The position numbers and the translations under genes were made by a program. From JAEUSG01 sp964590225 (lineage in GTDB: Bacteria > Fibrobacterota > OXYB2-FULL-49-7 > JAEUSG01): a stretch of DNA of 64,000 nt. Of this stretch, positions 54,038 to 61,667 are shown piece by piece. Numbering within the stretch: the first letter of the stretch is position 1; every line of letters starts with the position of its first letter. The stretch lies in contig CAZPWS010000001.1 of NCBI GenBank assembly GCA_964590225.1, positions 109,742 to 173,741 of the forward strand, written 5' to 3'. The notes beneath the pieces were generated by a model. It searched no databases, was not told the DNA's origin, and saw only the letters and a list, made by a program, of their open reading frames with translations.

Positions 54038-55240
54038 TCACAATAGAATATCGTTCATTGTCATCGATTTTTCAATAGCCTCCTCAATATGACACATCTG
54101 AAAAGGTTTTTCAATAAAGGAGGCATTACCGCTTCGCAAGATTCTTTCGGCATCTGTAACCATGCCATAACCGGAAGTTACAACCAGTCGCGCAGTGGGA
54201 TTTATCCTTCGTATAGCATTCCAACACTCTATTCCCCGTAGTAGTGGCATGCATAAGTCAAAAAAGACCAGCGAATAGTTACGCCAGCAATGGCGATAAA
54301 GCGATATAGCCTCCCTCGGATCGCTGCAAATAGTACAGTCGTAACCAAGATGTGAAAGCATTCCGCGAACTACCTCAAGTATGACCTCTTCATCGTCAAT
54401 TACAAGAACCCTTCCACCCTTTTTTACAGACAAAGCGCGCGAACTATTCTTTTGGGTTTCGCAGGATGGTTTTTCGGCGCTCTTAAGATAAATTGAAAAC
54501 TGAGTACCCTGCTTAGGCGCAGAAACAACCTCAATAAAACCATTTACCTTATGCAAAGCATCCTTAACGGTATATAGACCAATACCACTACCCCTATCGC
54601 CCTTAGTAGTAAAAAACGGCTCGAATATCCTTGACATCACAGTGTCGCTCATGCCAATCCCGGTGTCGCTTACCGTAATTACCGTGTGCATACCGCTCTG
54701 TGGAACAAAACCGAATTGGTTGACTCTACCATGCTCAACAAGAACATTATCTGTTGAAATGTGAAGAATTCCTCCATTGGGCAACGCATCTCTGCCGTTA
54801 AGAGCTATATTAAGCACCGCGTTTTCTATAATGCCTGCCGGAGCAACCACAAAAGGCTGAACAGCATCGATTGCCGACACAACCCTAATTCCCGAATCAA
54901 CACCGATTTTAACAAGCTTAATCATGCGCCTGCACATTTCGTTTATGTCAAGCAGAGAAGATTCGCTCCTTCCCTTACCGGCAAAAGAAAGGACGCTCGA
55001 ACAAAGTTCAGACGCATTAAACGAAACGCGAAGTGCCGATTCCAACCGATCGAGACATTCGACAGGAATATCTTTTTCTTTGCCCTCGACAATACAAAGC
55101 TCAATATGTCCTACAACAGCAGCGAGAGTATTATTGATATTATGGGCAAGGCCGGCTGCAAGCTGCCCCATTGCCTCCAAGTTTTTTCTTCGGTATTTAT
55201 CGTCCTCATTATTTCCGGCAGAATTCGTTACATTTGTCAT
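54038..55240 (-). CDS. Soluble hybrid histidine kinase with C-terminal receiver
   Basis: The first ATG is at 55240 (400 residues); an in-frame TTG at 55255 is an alternative, and neither has an SD. There is no membrane segment and almost no sensor region. The HisKA-like helix with the phospho-His is AAGLAHNINNTLAAVVGHIE (His33). The HATPase domain (about 135-255) has ENAVLNIALNGRDALPNGG, VSDTGIGMSD and FFTTKGDRGSGIGLYTVKD. A receiver domain (about 275-395) has LVIDDEEVILEV, the phospho-acceptor in VFFDLCMPLLRG and the Lys in SFIEKPF. It probably takes input from another protein and passes phosphate internally. Confidence 0.9.
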   Translation of the reverse strand: MTNVTNSAGNNEDDKYRRKNLEAMGQLAAGLAHNINNTLAAVVGHIELCIVEGKEKDIPVECLDRLESALRVSFNASELCSSVLSFAGKGRSESSLLDINEMCRRMIKLVKIGVDSGIRVVSAIDAVQPFVVAPAGIIENAVLNIALNGRDALPNGGILHISTDNVLVEHGRVNQFGFVPQSGMHTVITVSDTGIGMSDTVMSRIFEPFFTTKGDRGSGIGLYTVKDALHKVNGFIEVVSAPKQGTQFSIYLKSAEKPSCETQKNSSRALSVKKGGRVLVIDDEEVILEVVRGMLSHLGYDCTICSDPREAISLYRHCWRNYSLVFFDLCMPLLRGIECWNAIRRINPTARLVVTSGYGMVTDAERILRSGNASFIEKPFQMCHIEEAIEKSMTMNDILL

Positions 55241-55532
55241 TTTTTGTTCGTTCAATAAACAACGGCAATACTACATTTAATAGACAACATGCCTGTTTTT
55301 CTTGCCAAAAGCGAAATCGACAAAATAACTTGTTTAGACATGGAAAACATAAACTTAAATATATATTTTAGCTTCATTATTTCCAAATAAATAAATTTCT
55401 GCTGTTCGTAAAACATTAACAAGCTTTATAAATATTTAAAAAAATACTTGATTAATATTTCCTGTATATGTTATCAATGAATTGTAAGGCTATTTCGGGT
55501 TAACAAACAATTTAATCGAAAGGATTTTTGCT
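55241..55532. other. AT-rich intergenic region
   Basis: About 290 bases, strongly AT-rich, between a kinase gene read leftwards and the VGIGTTSP-repeat gene read rightwards. A TTGATT at 55448-55453 could be a -35, but no convincing -10 follows at the right distance. AAAGGA eight bases before the ATG at 55533 is a good SD. I see no RNA gene. Confidence 0.4.
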
Positions 55533-55994
55533 ATGGCTGTAACAATTTCTCTCGGGGCAAATGATTCAGTTGGAAACAACGGAGTTAACAACAAGGTTGG
55601 TATTGGTACAACAAGCCCATCGCAAAGGCTCACGGTTGCCGGCGCTTCCAACTCTGTTGGCCTTGAAGTTGACGACACCTATCCAAGAATAATCTTTTCG
55701 GGAAATGCACCGGTAATAAACTGGACAGGCTCCAACCACTTTTATATTGGTGAAACTTCATATACTGGTAATGTTCTTATTAGAAATGGTGGCAAGGTTG
55801 GTATTGGCACTACAAGTCCGGCTGAAAAATTGGATGTTAATGGGAATGTTAAAGCTGGTGGTGGTGGTGTTATTAATGGGCATCTTGTGATGGGTAATTA
55901 TCATTTGTGGGTTGACTCACAGGGAAGACTCAAAATCAAAAACGGCATCCCATCAGCAGACAGCGACGGCGTAGTTGTTGGTGACCAATCGTAA
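55533..55994 (+). CDS. Small VGIGTTSP-repeat protein (tail-fibre/adhesin-like stem repeat)
   Basis: A 153-residue protein with no signal peptide. Two copies of a repeat, NKVGIGTTSPSQRLTVAG (about 24-41) and GKVGIGTTSPAEKLDVNG (about 88-105), flank a Gly/Asn-rich beta region. This repeat is known from phage tail-fibre stems and from large bacterial surface proteins, where it forms trimeric beta-stems. Here it stands alone, without a chaperone or peptidase tail domain. A Gly run (GNVKAGGGGVINGH) follows the second copy. It abuts the convergent NHL lipoprotein gene, the two stops meeting as TAATTA. Function unknown. Confidence 0.7.
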   Translation: MAVTISLGANDSVGNNGVNNKVGIGTTSPSQRLTVAGASNSVGLEVDDTYPRIIFSGNAPVINWTGSNHFYIGETSYTGNVLIRNGGKVGIGTTSPAEKLDVNGNVKAGGGGVINGHLVMGNYHLWVDSQGRLKIKNGIPSADSDGVVVGDQS

Positions 55995-57758
55995 TTATTC
56001 ATATTTTCGGTTTTTATATTTAAAAACAGAATACCTGTTCGAAACGAATAAGTCGCCATTAAATCCAAGCGATGTTCCAGTCGGTTGAAACTCTTGACAT
56101 ATTCTAGCTGTACAGCTGTTCGAGACTGGGAGATCTAACTTTGTGATGTAGTTTCCCATAGTGTCTATAACTTGGATTCTGCCGTTTCTTTTATCAGTTA
56201 TATATACTTCTCTTTTGTTAATTGCAAGATTGCCAATTCCATTGAATTGTCCCTTTTGGCTGCCGAAAGTTCCAAACTCTCGTTGCACAGCACCTTCCAA
56301 ATCAAGAACAAGTAATTTATTGTTATCATCTACAGAAACGGCAAAACAAGACCCATTTGGCGACGCAGAAATTTTCGACATATTGTAATTTGTTGATCCT
56401 ACAACTGTGATATCGGAAGTTGTTATATTTAATTTTTTAAGCTGATTACTAAAAGAACTAACAAAATACAGCGCACCATTTTTGTAAGCTATACCAGTGT
56501 TTGTTTGTCCAATAGTGTAAGATCGAACAAATGCCCCACTTGATGTAAATTTTTGAACGCGACCTGCACCAAGAAACTCCAATACATATATATAGCCCGA
56601 ATCGTCTTCAGTAGCAGCAATTGGACACACAAATTCTCCATTTCCCTCCCCTTGCCTACCCCAAGAAAAAAGAAAAGTTCCAAGCGAATCAAAAAGAGAA
56701 ACCTTATGCGCACCATAATCAACAACCAAAACCCTGCCATCCCTCAACACCTTAACATCACTAATCTCCGTAAATTTACCATCGCCACTACCAGCACCAC
56801 CAAACGAGGTTATCAATTTAAATGCAGTTGAAATAGTTATTGTATCGATAAACGAAGCCTTGTAGTATCCTTCATTCCCCATAGAATCAACCGAAGCCAC
56901 TCTATACAAATATTTGGCGTCCTGAATTGTGGCGCTATCGATATATATGTTAGAAGCAAACGGCAAAGTGTTAAGTTTAAGCTCGCTTTCGGCAGTATCT
57001 ACTCTGCGGCGATATATATTGTAAGAACTAACCTTTTTGGGATTAGCGAGGGTCCATTGAAGTGTTACTGCCTGCTTAAGAGTGTCGTAAAAGTATGAAA
57101 GTCCCGTAGGTGTGGGAATTTTTAATGGGATAGTTATTGGCGAATCGATAAGCGTGCGAGCTGCGGCGTTAACCCGAACAAGCGTATCGAGAATATCGTA
57201 TTTATCGCTGTAGTTGGTTCGTATTCGCAGGCGATACAGTCCCTTTGCAAGAGAAGAAAACTGAAAAGCACCATCATTTTCCGGTAATGAATAGACAATA
57301 GCGCCAATAACATTAACGGTAGCGTATCGCGGATCGTCTCCCTGTTGGAGCCTTATTTTTCCCTGAATAGAACCGGGCGGCAATAGTGCAGCCTCTTCCA
57401 CAAAGAGTGTTTCGCCGGCATATTTAACTGAATCGATGTAGAGTTTAGTTTCGTCGGAATTGCCAGAAGCGAAAAAGTTGTAGGTACCTTCAGGAATAGT
57501 ATCGACAGAGTACTCACCATTTTTATCGGTATAACAGGAATCGATTACACCTCCATTGCCACTTGAGGGATCGTTGTCGGCAGAAACAATGATAACCTTA
57601 ACCCCTTCTGCAGGATTGCCATTGCCGTCCACAATTTTACCCTTAATTAGACCGCTGTTTTGTGTTTCGGTTACTGTACCGGCGATTGTTGGGTTTCCGC
57701 TACTGCAACTCATATACAACAGCGACAACAGGAGCATTAAAAGGGTAAATAGTTTCAC
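55995..57758 (-). CDS. Lipoprotein with carboxypeptidase-regulatory-like, FN3-like and NHL propeller domains
   Basis: A 587-residue lipoprotein (signal FTLLMLLLSLLYMSCSSG, lipid Cys about 18). Residues about 37-120 are a carboxypeptidase-regulatory-like fold (GKIVDGNGNPAEGVKVII). A second such domain is at about 130-205. Residues about 210-310 are FN3-like (VTLQWTLANPKKVSSYNIYR). Residues about 315-585 form an NHL propeller (GSGDGKFTEISDVKVLRDGR, GEGNGEFVCPIAATEDDSGY, FGSQKGQFNGIGNLAINKRE). It is likely exposed at the outer membrane for binding. It lies three bases after the TIGR02147 gene and is co-transcribed with it. Confidence 0.83.
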   Translation of the reverse strand: MKLFTLLMLLLSLLYMSCSSGNPTIAGTVTETQNSGLIKGKIVDGNGNPAEGVKVIIVSADNDPSSGNGGVIDSCYTDKNGEYSVDTIPEGTYNFFASGNSDETKLYIDSVKYAGETLFVEEAALLPPGSIQGKIRLQQGDDPRYATVNVIGAIVYSLPENDGAFQFSSLAKGLYRLRIRTNYSDKYDILDTLVRVNAAARTLIDSPITIPLKIPTPTGLSYFYDTLKQAVTLQWTLANPKKVSSYNIYRRRVDTAESELKLNTLPFASNIYIDSATIQDAKYLYRVASVDSMGNEGYYKASFIDTITISTAFKLITSFGGAGSGDGKFTEISDVKVLRDGRVLVVDYGAHKVSLFDSLGTFLFSWGRQGEGNGEFVCPIAATEDDSGYIYVLEFLGAGRVQKFTSSGAFVRSYTIGQTNTGIAYKNGALYFVSSFSNQLKKLNITTSDITVVGSTNYNMSKISASPNGSCFAVSVDDNNKLLVLDLEGAVQREFGTFGSQKGQFNGIGNLAINKREVYITDKRNGRIQVIDTMGNYITKLDLPVSNSCTARICQEFQPTGTSLGFNGDLFVSNRYSVFKYKNRKYE

Positions 57759-57761
57759 CGT

Positions 57762-58601
57762 TTAGCCCCGCTTCTTTTTTGACAGTGGGAAGAGTTGAAC
57801 ATTGTATTGAAAGACTCTTTCCTCCCCCGAGCTTTTTTCGATAATGGCACGGATTCGTGTTCTGCTTGCGTCAATTTCTGCCTTGATGTCACGCATAGCC
57901 TCGTCGGAAGCACTAAAGGTAAGGGTAGATATATTTCGTTCTTCAGGCTTAAAGCGGTCGATAGCCTGCATAGCAAGTTCTAAAACCTTGCGCTGAAAAT
58001 TGGCAATGGCAAGAGATTTAATTTCCGGCGCGGTAGTAAGGCTCTGTGTAGAAGCCACAAAACGGCCGCTTTTTTCGGTTCGGATAAAACCCTTTTTAAG
58101 GAGAAAAGCTATGGCCTTCTTGGCTTCGCTAACCGATATGTGCGGCTGAAGCTCTCTTGCGAGCTTTGCATAATCGCCCTTAAATTCGCAGGTTGAAAGA
58201 TATTCGCGAATAGCTACAAAGTACCACTCGGAGTAGTATTTGTGGTTTTCGGCATTTACAGTTGTAACCTTACCCGCAAGCTGCCGCATCATGTTCTTAA
58301 AATACTGGGTACGGGAATCCACTGTTTTAGACTGATTAAAACGAACGAGATTTTCAAAATATTCCGACTCTGACCGATTTAAGCCAACACCCCGTGCGAA
58401 CTTAGCGATAACATCGGACTGAATATTTGTACGACCATTTATTACATCAAGCAGGAGGCCAGAAGAGTTATAACCCGCCCGTGTTGCAAATTTACGATAA
58501 GAAAAACCATTCTGATGCTCTTTTGCATCCGCAAAATAATCGGCCAAATATTTCCGGTAATCGGTATAGTTATAGACCGAAACCCTCTTTTTTACTCTCA
58601 T
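57762..58601 (-). CDS. TIGR02147-family protein (DUF4423-type regulator)
   Basis: A 279-residue cytoplasmic protein. The opening VYNYTDYRKYLADYFADAK then FSYRKFATRAGYNSSGLLLD is diagnostic of TIGR02147, a family with a Cro-like helix-turn-helix N-terminus found expanded in Fibrobacter and in Bdellovibrio. The C-terminal part (about 110-270) is DUF4423, with FIRTEKSGRFVAS as a winged-helix element and the conserved NISTLTFSASDEAMRDIKAE. It is probably a transcription factor. Its promoter places the transcript start at or next to the ATG, so the mRNA seems leaderless. The downstream lipoprotein gene is its operon partner. Confidence 0.87.
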   Translation of the reverse strand: MRVKKRVSVYNYTDYRKYLADYFADAKEHQNGFSYRKFATRAGYNSSGLLLDVINGRTNIQSDVIAKFARGVGLNRSESEYFENLVRFNQSKTVDSRTQYFKNMMRQLAGKVTTVNAENHKYYSEWYFVAIREYLSTCEFKGDYAKLARELQPHISVSEAKKAIAFLLKKGFIRTEKSGRFVASTQSLTTAPEIKSLAIANFQRKVLELAMQAIDRFKPEERNISTLTFSASDEAMRDIKAEIDASRTRIRAIIEKSSGEERVFQYNVQLFPLSKKKRG

Positions 58602-58607
58602 ATTGCA

Positions 58608-58636
58608 ATTATAATAATAATATCAACTCAAGTCAA
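58608..58636 (-). promoter_or_regulatory. Promoter of the TIGR02147 gene giving a leaderless mRNA
   Basis: Minus strand: TTGACT (58636-58631), a 17-base spacer and a perfect TATAAT (58613-58608). Only six bases separate the -10 from the ATG at 58601, so transcription should begin at about the start codon. Confidence 0.7.
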
Positions 58637-58680
58637 GGAATTTATAATTGAATTACTGTTCGTAATTTTGAACAAAGCTA

Positions 58681-58709
58681 TTGACATAATTAATTTAATT
58701 ACCTATATA
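58681..58709 (+). promoter_or_regulatory. Strong sigma70 promoter of the soluble kinase gene
   Basis: TTGACA (58681-58686), exactly 17 bases and TATATA (58704-58709). The predicted start near 58716 excludes the ORF start at 58712 and favours the ATG at 58793. A hairpin-like repeat, AATTAC/GTAATT (58651-58667), lies just upstream. Confidence 0.7.
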
Positions 58710-58716
58710 TTATGCC

Positions 58717-58726
58717 ATGGCGCCAT
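58717..58726. promoter_or_regulatory. Palindrome at the transcription start of the kinase gene
   Basis: ATGGCGCCAT is a perfect 10-base palindrome placed directly at the predicted +1 of the consensus promoter upstream, in an otherwise AT-rich region. The position suits a repressor operator. The binding protein is unknown. Confidence 0.35.
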
Positions 58727-58792
58727 TTTACCACCTACGGGCAGCACATACTAATTATATCCATAATAAACAATGTTTTAAAGGTTCAAACT

Positions 58793-59911
58793 ATGTCAGA
58801 CTTTCCACAAATATCAGTTGATAAAAATCTGCGTATTGTTCGTACAAATAGTTTGTTTAATTCTTTTTTTGCTAATTCTACAAACAGCATGGCCATTATT
58901 GGGTGCTCAATCGAAAAAATATTTACTGCCGAAGAATTGCAGCGAGTACGATTACTTATAGAGGTAGCCATACAACTTAATAAGCAAGATAGCTTTGTTG
59001 CCAATATTATTTCTGCGAATGGCAGTACGGTATCAGCGTTCATTATTGTAGATGCTTCTCAGTTGGGCGTATCCGAAACAACAATATGGGTTATACCAAA
59101 AAATCAAAGCAAAACCATCTTGCCGCATGAAGACATGACCGAAACGACCCGACTGATGTTTTTAGGACGAATGCTTTTGAAAACAACCCACGACCTTAAC
59201 AATATGATTAACATAATGGGTGGATATGCAGAATGCATTAAGCATCTTATAGAAGCCGAGCCCAACACAGCCAACAAGGCTTTGAGCCATCTCAATAGAA
59301 TAGCTGAAGCGGCAGACAAGTCAAAACACATTATACAGGATCTTTTTTCCATAGCGAATGGACAAAGCAAGGAGTCTCGCCCATTCAACATCCACCTTAC
59401 AATTCACAGAATGGTTAACCTCGTTAAGGGCATAGCGGATAAAAACATCACAATAAACAGCAGCTACGAGGCATCCGATCCTCTTATTACATGCTCAGAG
59501 TCGGACATTGAGGATGTTATTATCAACCTGCTCACCAACGCAATCGATGCTATTATGGATCACGGAACAATTTCCGTAACAACTTCAACGGTTTATATTC
59601 CTCAGTCAGGCACATTTCTCGTGCTTTCCGTAAAGGATAATGGAGTCGGAATGACTGAAGCTACCAAGAACAGCCTGTTCCAACCGTTCTTTACAACAAA
59701 GGGAGAGAGCCACGGAACCGGCCTCGGACTTTATGGTGTCAAGCAGACAATTCTTGCCTACGGCGGCAGCGTTGAGGTAATAAGCCGTCCGGCCATGGGA
59801 ACGGAATTTATTTTACGCATACCTTCAACTAATCAACCAAACTCGTTTACCGCGGACCATTTTGGAACTGTTACAAGTAAAAATCTGACAGATACCGTTT
59901 TTTCTTATTGA
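58793..59911 (+). CDS. Soluble PAS-like histidine kinase
   Basis: The start at 58793 (AAGG eight bases upstream, downstream of the predicted transcript start) gives 372 residues. Residues about 5-100 look like a PAS domain (ISVDKNLRIVRTNSLFNSFF opening). The phospho-His is in LLKTTHDLNNMINIMGGYAE (His about 133). The HATPase domain has EDVIINLLTNAIDAIMDHG, VKDNGVGMTE and FFTTKGESHGTGLGLYGVKQ. There is no membrane segment and no receiver; no response regulator lies next to it. It resembles NtrB-type kinases and the hybrid kinase at 54038. Its stop overlaps the -35 of the dnaA promoter. Confidence 0.88.
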   Translation: MSDFPQISVDKNLRIVRTNSLFNSFFANSTNSMAIIGCSIEKIFTAEELQRVRLLIEVAIQLNKQDSFVANIISANGSTVSAFIIVDASQLGVSETTIWVIPKNQSKTILPHEDMTETTRLMFLGRMLLKTTHDLNNMINIMGGYAECIKHLIEAEPNTANKALSHLNRIAEAADKSKHIIQDLFSIANGQSKESRPFNIHLTIHRMVNLVKGIADKNITINSSYEASDPLITCSESDIEDVIINLLTNAIDAIMDHGTISVTTSTVYIPQSGTFLVLSVKDNGVGMTEATKNSLFQPFFTTKGESHGTGLGLYGVKQTILAYGGSVEVISRPAMGTEFILRIPSTNQPNSFTADHFGTVTSKNLTDTVFSY

Positions 59912-59936
59912 CACTCAGTGTTCATTTAGTTATAAT
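59908..59936 (+). promoter_or_regulatory. Full-consensus promoter upstream of dnaA
   Basis: TTGACA (59908-59913), 17 bases and TATAAT (59931-59936) is a perfect sigma70 promoter. The spacer contains the inverted repeat ACACT-C-AGTGT (59911-59921). The -35 overlaps the kinase stop codon. It gives a leader of about 200 bases before dnaA. Confidence 0.75.
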
Positions 59937-60190
59937 ATCACGGTCAATGTAATTGATACATCGTGTGGATAACTTGTTCAAAAGGTGCGCACCAATTGAT
60001 TAAAACGATTACTTTTCCAACAAAACAAAACAAACAGCGCATATTGCATAACACCTTTAATAACAATGCATTATCAATATTACCTATAGATATAACACAA
60101 TACAATTCACTCCAACTGGTTATAAATTAAGAAAATACAACAACATGAACAATAATCATACTTGTGTTGATAACTTGTTGATAAGTGATA
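59937..60190. other. oriC: Candidate replication origin / DnaA autoregulation region
   Basis: A perfect DnaA box, TGTGGATAA (59964-59972, TTATCCACA on the minus strand), lies about 20 bases after the predicted dnaA transcript start. Two further near-boxes, TGTTGATAA at 60165-60173 and 60176-60184, are spaced 11 bases apart inside the first dnaA codons. The 150 bases between are very AT-rich. Origins commonly lie beside dnaA, but the number of boxes is low, so the main origin could lie elsewhere. Confidence 0.5.
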
Positions 60191-61539
60191 TTTCGGCGAC
60201 TATTCCAAAAATCTTTGGGGCAGCTTTAGAGAGAGCCATAGGCACACAGGCGTATCAGGCATGGTTCTCAAACTCCTCGTATGAGGTAGTTGGAGAAAAA
60301 ACTTTTGTTATAGTTTCTCCAAACTCTTTTGTATCGCACTTTGTGGAAGATAAATATCCTGTTGTAATCAGAAACCTACTCTACGAAATTCATAAAAGTG
60401 AGTGGCAAACTGAATTTAAAGTATCGACTGTAGCCCACGATATAAAAATCGTCAAAACGGTCTCGCGAGAGGTTGCAAAAGCAAATATTACCAGACAAAC
60501 TCCTAATGATGCTCAGCTGATCTCCTCCTTCAGCTTTGAAAATTTTATTGTAGGCGATAACAGCCAGTTTGCTTTTACATCGGCACACGCTGTGGCCGAA
60601 GCTCCTGGAAAAACGAATTTTAATCCACTTTTTATTTACGGTAAAACTGGTCTTGGCAAAACTCATCTTTTACAGGCTATAGGAAACTTTGCCCTCAAAG
60701 AAGAAACCGCAGAAAGAGTGTTATATACAACGGGCAACCAGTTTCTTGCTAACTATATGGAATACCTCAAGGCTGCAAAAAAATCGCAAGATTTTATGAA
60801 TCGATACCGCAATACGGATATCCTTCTTATAGACGATATCCAATTTTTGTCTGGCAACAAAATAGAGACACAGAAACAGTTTTTCTTTATTTTTGAGGCG
60901 CTCACTGCCCAAAAAAAACAGATAGTAATTACCAGCGACCGCCATCCAGATGAAATTAAAGATATGAAACAGAGCCTGATAAACCGCTTTACCGGTGGAC
61001 TTCTTGTAGATATCCAGCCCCCAAATTTCGAAACAAGGATAGCAATACTTAAGCGGAAAGCATCTCAGAATGGCGTGGAGATTCCTCCTTTAGTTCTTGA
61101 AACAATTGCAAATTATCCTACCCACAATGTCCGCGAACTCGATGGTCTTCTCATCAAGGTTATAGCCTACTCAAACTTCACCGGCAGTGTAATAACAAGC
61201 GACCTCATAAAGCAGATTCTTGGGGACGCGGTAAATAATATTAAAGGAAACGCAATTACCATAGACGACATCGTAACAGAAACGGCCAGAGAGTTTGGTA
61301 TTTCAAAAAACAAACTATGTGCGCTATCCCGCGCAAGAGAGGTTGCAATTCCCCGTCAAATCTGTATGTATCTCGCAAAACTCCATACAGAAAATTCACT
61401 CGCCACCATTGGAATTTCTTTCAATAGAAACCATAGCACAGTTTTACACTCAATAAAAAAGTGCGAAGAATTTACATCAACAAACAATCCTATATGCTTA
61501 AAAATCAAAAACATAGAAAAGAGGATTACTAAGAAGTAG
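60145..61539 (+). CDS. dnaA: Chromosomal replication initiator protein DnaA
   Basis: A 464-residue initiator. Domain I is at about 15-95 (AIGTQAYQAWFSNSSYEVVG). The AAA+ domain III begins at SSFSFENFIVGDNSQFA; Walker A is FIYGKTGLGKTHLLQAIGN (about 163-181), Walker B DILLIDDIQFLSGN, and the sensor/arginine region SLINRFTGGLLVDIQPPNFE. Domain IV carries the DnaA-box-binding signature (LCALSRAREVAIPRQICMYL and SFNRNHSTVLHSIKKCEEF). The linker domain II is short. There is no SD before the ATG. A perfect-consensus promoter and DnaA boxes upstream suggest autoregulation. Confidence 0.98.
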   Translation: MNNNHTCVDNLLISDISATIPKIFGAALERAIGTQAYQAWFSNSSYEVVGEKTFVIVSPNSFVSHFVEDKYPVVIRNLLYEIHKSEWQTEFKVSTVAHDIKIVKTVSREVAKANITRQTPNDAQLISSFSFENFIVGDNSQFAFTSAHAVAEAPGKTNFNPLFIYGKTGLGKTHLLQAIGNFALKEETAERVLYTTGNQFLANYMEYLKAAKKSQDFMNRYRNTDILLIDDIQFLSGNKIETQKQFFFIFEALTAQKKQIVITSDRHPDEIKDMKQSLINRFTGGLLVDIQPPNFETRIAILKRKASQNGVEIPPLVLETIANYPTHNVRELDGLLIKVIAYSNFTGSVITSDLIKQILGDAVNNIKGNAITIDDIVTETAREFGISKNKLCALSRAREVAIPRQICMYLAKLHTENSLATIGISFNRNHSTVLHSIKKCEEFTSTNNPICLKIKNIEKRITKK

Positions 61540-61589
61540 TTTTTTTATTGGTAAATTAGTTATATTGTGTTTTGCATCCCTCTATACAA

Positions 61590-61630
61590 AACCGCTCCGT
61601 GGCATACTTGCTGCGGGGCGGTTCTCTTTT
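61590..61630 (+). terminator. Rho-independent terminator after dnaA
   Basis: The arms AACCGCTCCG (61590-61599) and CGGGGCGGTT (61614-61623) pair over 10 bp with one G-U, around a 14-base loop. CTCTTTT follows. It lies 50 bases after the dnaA stop. Confidence 0.75.
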
Positions 61631-61667
61631 GTGGCGATTTTATTATGCTTAAGCTATATTGGATAGC

